DNA of 44,391 bases from assembly GCA_002067205.1 (NCBI GenBank), contig MVQL01000059.1:1-44391 (forward strand). Direction: 5' to 3'. Positions 41,751 to 44,391 of the stretch are shown here, piece by piece. Position 1 is the stretch's first letter, and the number at the start of each line of letters is the position of its first letter. Source of the DNA: Pelotomaculum sp. PtaB.Bin104. Lineage in GTDB: Bacteria; Bacillota; Desulfotomaculia; Desulfotomaculales; Pelotomaculaceae. A program made the position numbers and the translations under genes. The notes beneath the pieces are model-generated. The model searched no databases, had not been told where the DNA came from, and saw only the letters and a program-made list of their open reading frames with translations.

Positions 41751-42485
41751 ATGGCGGAGCATTTACTTGTAACGATAGGCAAAGAACGATTTGCAGACCA
41801 AGTCAGGAAGACCGTTCATCTCGTTGACGATAAGGAACAAAATGATTTTCTCAATGATATTGAGCATTTCCCTCATGCCTATGTTCTTGCCTGTGTGATG
41901 GACAGACAGCTTAAATCGGAGCGGGCATGGGCTATCCCGCACAGAATCAAAGAGATAATAGGCAGTTTTGATATGCCCGCCTTACAAGCTGTTTCGCTGG
42001 ACGAATATAAAAAGATATTCAGCGACAATGCTCTGCATCGCTATAACGAAATCATGGCTGATGTATTTTATTCTGCCGCTCAGGATATCGCCGCCAAATA
42101 CGACGGCGATGCTTCACGCATCTGGAGCGACCGTCCGAGCAGCGCAAAGGTTGTATATGATTTCCTTCAGTTCAAGGGTGTCGGCCCTAAAATAGCTACG
42201 ATGGCGGCGAATATTCTGGCGCGGCAATTCAAAATACCTTTTTCGGATTATTACTCAATTGATATTTCTACAGACGTACATATTTTAAGAGTGCTGCGCC
42301 GTACAGGTTTGGTAAGCCCAAATGCGGAGATTGATTCGGTCGTATATAAAGCCAGAGAGCTCTGCCCTGAGTTTCCTGGCATCATCGACTTCTCATGCTG
42401 GGAGATTGGTCGGGCATACTGCAGGCCGAATAATCCGAACTGCCGAGAATGCATTATTAAGGACGAATGCAAGAAAGTTTTTTGA
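41751..42485 (+). CDS. Endonuclease III-like HhH-GPD FeS glycosylase
   Basis: A 244-residue protein. An HhH at 140-156 (LQFKGVGPKIATMAANIL) has the lyase lysine at K147. The catalytic aspartate, as in VDTHV of Nth, is D175 in DISTDVHILRVLRRTG. C224-x6-C231-x2-C234-x5-C240 binds the 4Fe-4S cluster. The N-terminus is unlike Nth, so it is a divergent branch that may act on a modified base. Position inside a restriction operon suggests a base-excision role in defence or self-protection. GGAGAG precedes the ATG. Confidence 0.85.
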   Translation: MAEHLLVTIGKERFADQVRKTVHLVDDKEQNDFLNDIEHFPHAYVLACVMDRQLKSERAWAIPHRIKEIIGSFDMPALQAVSLDEYKKIFSDNALHRYNEIMADVFYSAAQDIAAKYDGDASRIWSDRPSSAKVVYDFLQFKGVGPKIATMAANILARQFKIPFSDYYSIDISTDVHILRVLRRTGLVSPNAEIDSVVYKARELCPEFPGIIDFSCWEIGRAYCRPNNPNCRECIIKDECKKVF

Positions 42486-42519
42486 ACACTAAAAATAAAT
42501 CGGGGCGAGGAGGGGTGTT

Positions 42520-44085
42520 ATGCTTGGAGCAATCGTCGGCGACATTATAGGATCGCGCTTTGAATTCAATAACCACAGAAGCAAGGACTTTGATTTGTTC
42601 GACGATGGCTGCTTTGCTACCGACGATAGCATAATGACTTTTGCCGTTGCTAAGGCGATAATGGAAGCGACGAAAGTAAAGAATCCTGATAGCCAAGGCT
42701 ATGACCACGATTTTCATGCCTTGCTGTCCGACTTGACCGTCAAGTATATGCAGGAAATCGGTCGCAAGTATCCGAACTGCGGCTTTGGCGTGATGTTCTA
42801 TCGGTGGATATTCAGCGATAGCCCTGAGCCATATAACAGTTTCGGTAACGGAGCGGCAATGAGAGTTAGTGCCGCTGGTTTTGCAGCAGCAGATGAATGG
42901 GCGGCGGAACAGCTTGCAGAAACAGTTACTGCCGTTACCCACAACCATGAGGAAGGCATCAAGGGTGCAACTGCAACGGCGGTAGCCATCTATTTTGCAC
43001 GGAAAGGGGCAACAAAAGGTGAAATCCGGGAGAGAATAGTCCGCGACTTCTATCCGCTCGACTTTAAGATTAACGATATCCGTGCTTCTTACCACTTCAA
43101 CGAAACTTGCCAGGAGACCGTTCCGCAGGCAATTGAATGCTTCCTCGAATCCACATCGTTTGAGGACGCTATCCGAACGGCAATCTCGCTCGGCGGCGAC
43201 AGCGATACCATCGCTGCCATTACTGGCGCAATTGCCGATGCTTATTACGGCGTTCCTGACGACATAAAAGTAAAAGCTCTCTCCTATTTGGATGAGGAGC
43301 TTTTAGCAATATACAATGACTGGCAGGAGTTCGCTCCGTCAAATGACGAGCAGTTTCGGGTGCTGACCAAATACATAGGGAAACTCACAGACCGTACCAT
43401 GATTGACGACCATTTAGTCAATTACATGGCTTATTTTCCTTTTACCGAATTTGAAGCTGAATGGATTGGCTCGGAGTTTGCTCATCCTCAGTACGGCGAA
43501 ATACTTGCCAGTATGGGCTTAGAATTAAAGATTAACCAGATAGCAGACCAGGACGTTTCCAACCTTGATGCAGAACAGGTTCTTGCCTTAATTACTGCCG
43601 CATTCCGCCATGACCATTTCAATGAAGGGGTTCTTGTGGAATATTTCCGTGTTGGTGCGATGTTGAAATGGCTGAAACGATTGAAGGATATTGACTGGCA
43701 AAAGCATCCTCGCAGCATTACCGAGGTTGAACTGCAGCTTGGCGGGATGGGCGGCTATGACACATACCGCGTTTTGATTACAGACAATAAAGCAATTTTC
43801 TCAATGGACATCCTCAATTATGGAGACTCCGAAGGGTCAACTGGTGAAAAAGAAAACATCGTTGCTATTCGCCATGCCTTGGAAGAGCTGCACTTTGAAT
43901 ACTGGTTATCGGATTACCCGCAAGAAGGAGAAATGCTTGTCTGTGATGGCGAGCAATGGAGTCTGACTGTTAAGTATGACGACGGTACAGAATTAAATAT
44001 CGGCGGAGATAATACCTATCCCGAAAAGTGGAATGACCTCCTCGATTTCTTTGGGATAGATTACGAAGATTTGGAGGATGAATGA
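42520..44085 (+). CDS. ADP-ribosylglycohydrolase with extra C-terminal domain
   Basis: A 521-residue protein. Residues 1-265 are an ADP-ribosylglycohydrolase (ARH/DraG) domain: start MLGAIVGDIIGSRFEF, metal ligands TDDS (34-37), HNHEEGIKGA (about 148) and GGDSDTIAAI (about 225-234). Residues 270-521 form an unrecognised acidic domain ending LNIGGDNTYPEKWNDLLDFF. These enzymes remove ADP-ribose from protein or DNA. Neighbouring genes show no clear ADP-ribosyltransferase. GGAGGGG lies before the ATG. The next gene's first ATG overlaps its end by 8 bases. Confidence 0.88.
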   Translation: MLGAIVGDIIGSRFEFNNHRSKDFDLFDDGCFATDDSIMTFAVAKAIMEATKVKNPDSQGYDHDFHALLSDLTVKYMQEIGRKYPNCGFGVMFYRWIFSDSPEPYNSFGNGAAMRVSAAGFAAADEWAAEQLAETVTAVTHNHEEGIKGATATAVAIYFARKGATKGEIRERIVRDFYPLDFKINDIRASYHFNETCQETVPQAIECFLESTSFEDAIRTAISLGGDSDTIAAITGAIADAYYGVPDDIKVKALSYLDEELLAIYNDWQEFAPSNDEQFRVLTKYIGKLTDRTMIDDHLVNYMAYFPFTEFEAEWIGSEFAHPQYGEILASMGLELKINQIADQDVSNLDAEQVLALITAAFRHDHFNEGVLVEYFRVGAMLKWLKRLKDIDWQKHPRSITEVELQLGGMGGYDTYRVLITDNKAIFSMDILNYGDSEGSTGEKENIVAIRHALEELHFEYWLSDYPQEGEMLVCDGEQWSLTVKYDDGTELNIGGDNTYPEKWNDLLDFFGIDYEDLEDE

Positions 44086-44332
44086 TGACGGAGAGAATGA
44101 AGATGGCGCTTTTGCATCCTATATGAAGGGCTTGTTTATGGATTGTTTTTTGATTATTGTCTCTGCCATAATAGCCCTCGCCATAATTATTGGTGTGGTC
44201 ATTTATAGTCGCAAAAAAGCCCGGTCTGGCGATACCTCAAGTATAGAGCAGACAGATTCTATTCCTTCTACGGCACTTGTGACAGCAGAAGAAGTTCAAA
44301 ATAATGAAATAACCATAGGAAAAGGATTTTGA
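44078..44332 (+). CDS. Small membrane protein
   Basis: An 84-residue frame with one membrane segment (about 24-44, FLIIVSAIIALAIIIGVVIY) followed by a basic stop-transfer RKKAR and a polar tail. The start is uncertain: ATG 44078 abuts a GGAGG site without space and would depend on coupling to the upstream stop; ATG 44123 lacks a site. No family recognised. The last 59 bases of the window hold only an AGCCTAG/CTAGGCT hairpin (44344-44376). Confidence 0.5.
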   Translation: MNDDGENEDGAFASYMKGLFMDCFLIIVSAIIALAIIIGVVIYSRKKARSGDTSSIEQTDSIPSTALVTAEEVQNNEITIGKGF

Positions 44333-44391
44333 CTTTGGTATTGAGCCTAGTACTTTAGCTAAACGTACGCTAGGCTATAGTTATGCTGAAG

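Noticed and set aside
37831..44085. DarTG, BREX or DISARM assignment
   Set aside because: No DarT transferase, no PglZ/BrxC and no DrmA/B/C-like proteins were seen. The methyltransferase is MmeI-like by its N-terminal nuclease motif.
1..44391. tRNA, rRNA or attachment site in a tRNA gene
   Set aside because: No tRNA-like cloverleaf or rRNA segment was recognised, so the element ends cannot be placed from this window.

Overview
The window comes from a Gram-positive, low-to-mid GC member of the Clostridia, most like gut Oscillospiraceae or Lachnospiraceae. The evidence is strong AGGAG-type ribosome sites, TTGACA/TATAAT promoters, frequent TTG and GTG starts, and a Firmicutes-type transfer apparatus (PcfB, VirD4, Maff2, VirB6, PrgI, VirB4, M23 peptidase, DUF4315, TopB, ArdC/YodL protein, TTRAP). 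No rRNA, tRNA, CRISPR array or chromosomal housekeeping operon was seen. Nearly all of it is mobile-element DNA.

Positions 1-10.8 kb, mostly minus strand, form the maintenance and mobilisation half of an integrative conjugative element (ICE). It holds a SprT-like protein, small accessory proteins, an Xre repressor, a MOBP-type relaxase with MobC and a hairpin-rich oriT, a ParA system with a probable DNA-binding partner, and a tandem-HTH replication initiator with its companion gene. An AbrB plus diguanylate cyclase pair lies on the plus strand inside this half. Positions 11.3-29.0 kb, plus strand, hold the type IV secretion operon, topoisomerase III, a small serine resolvase, a 1085-residue ArdC/zincin/YodL/DUF4316 protein and a TTRAP protein. 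After these comes a type III toxin-antitoxin locus of the CptIN type: a consensus promoter, two 47-nt RNA repeats, an attenuator hairpin and the toxin gene.

Positions 29.1-33.7 kb, minus strand, are a second mobile module: large serine recombinase, a small unknown protein, two ribbon-helix-helix proteins, an origin-like region with palindromes and four repeats spaced 51-52 bp, and a RepA/KaiC-type ATPase. It has no relaxase and looks like an integrated mobilisable element, or the integration module of the larger ICE. Positions 33.8-44.3 kb, mostly plus strand, are cargo: a DUF6076-type zinc protein, a secreted repeat protein, an Xre regulator, two membrane or SH3 proteins, and a tight operon of an MmeI-like restriction-methyltransferase, a phospholipase D-type nuclease, an endonuclease III-like FeS glycosylase and an ADP-ribosylglycohydrolase. 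This last group is a candidate anti-phage or DNA-modification system.

The most unusual unlabelled structure is a pair of ~200-nt intergenic segments (about 1478-1690 and 10925-11132). They share a nearly invariant 45-nt core, while the flanking helices differ in sequence but keep their pairing, which is the mark of a structured non-coding RNA present twice in the same element. Two families of repeated regulatory boxes (TTTGAAA inverted repeats, three copies; GTAC-rich boxes, four copies) connect genes across the element.
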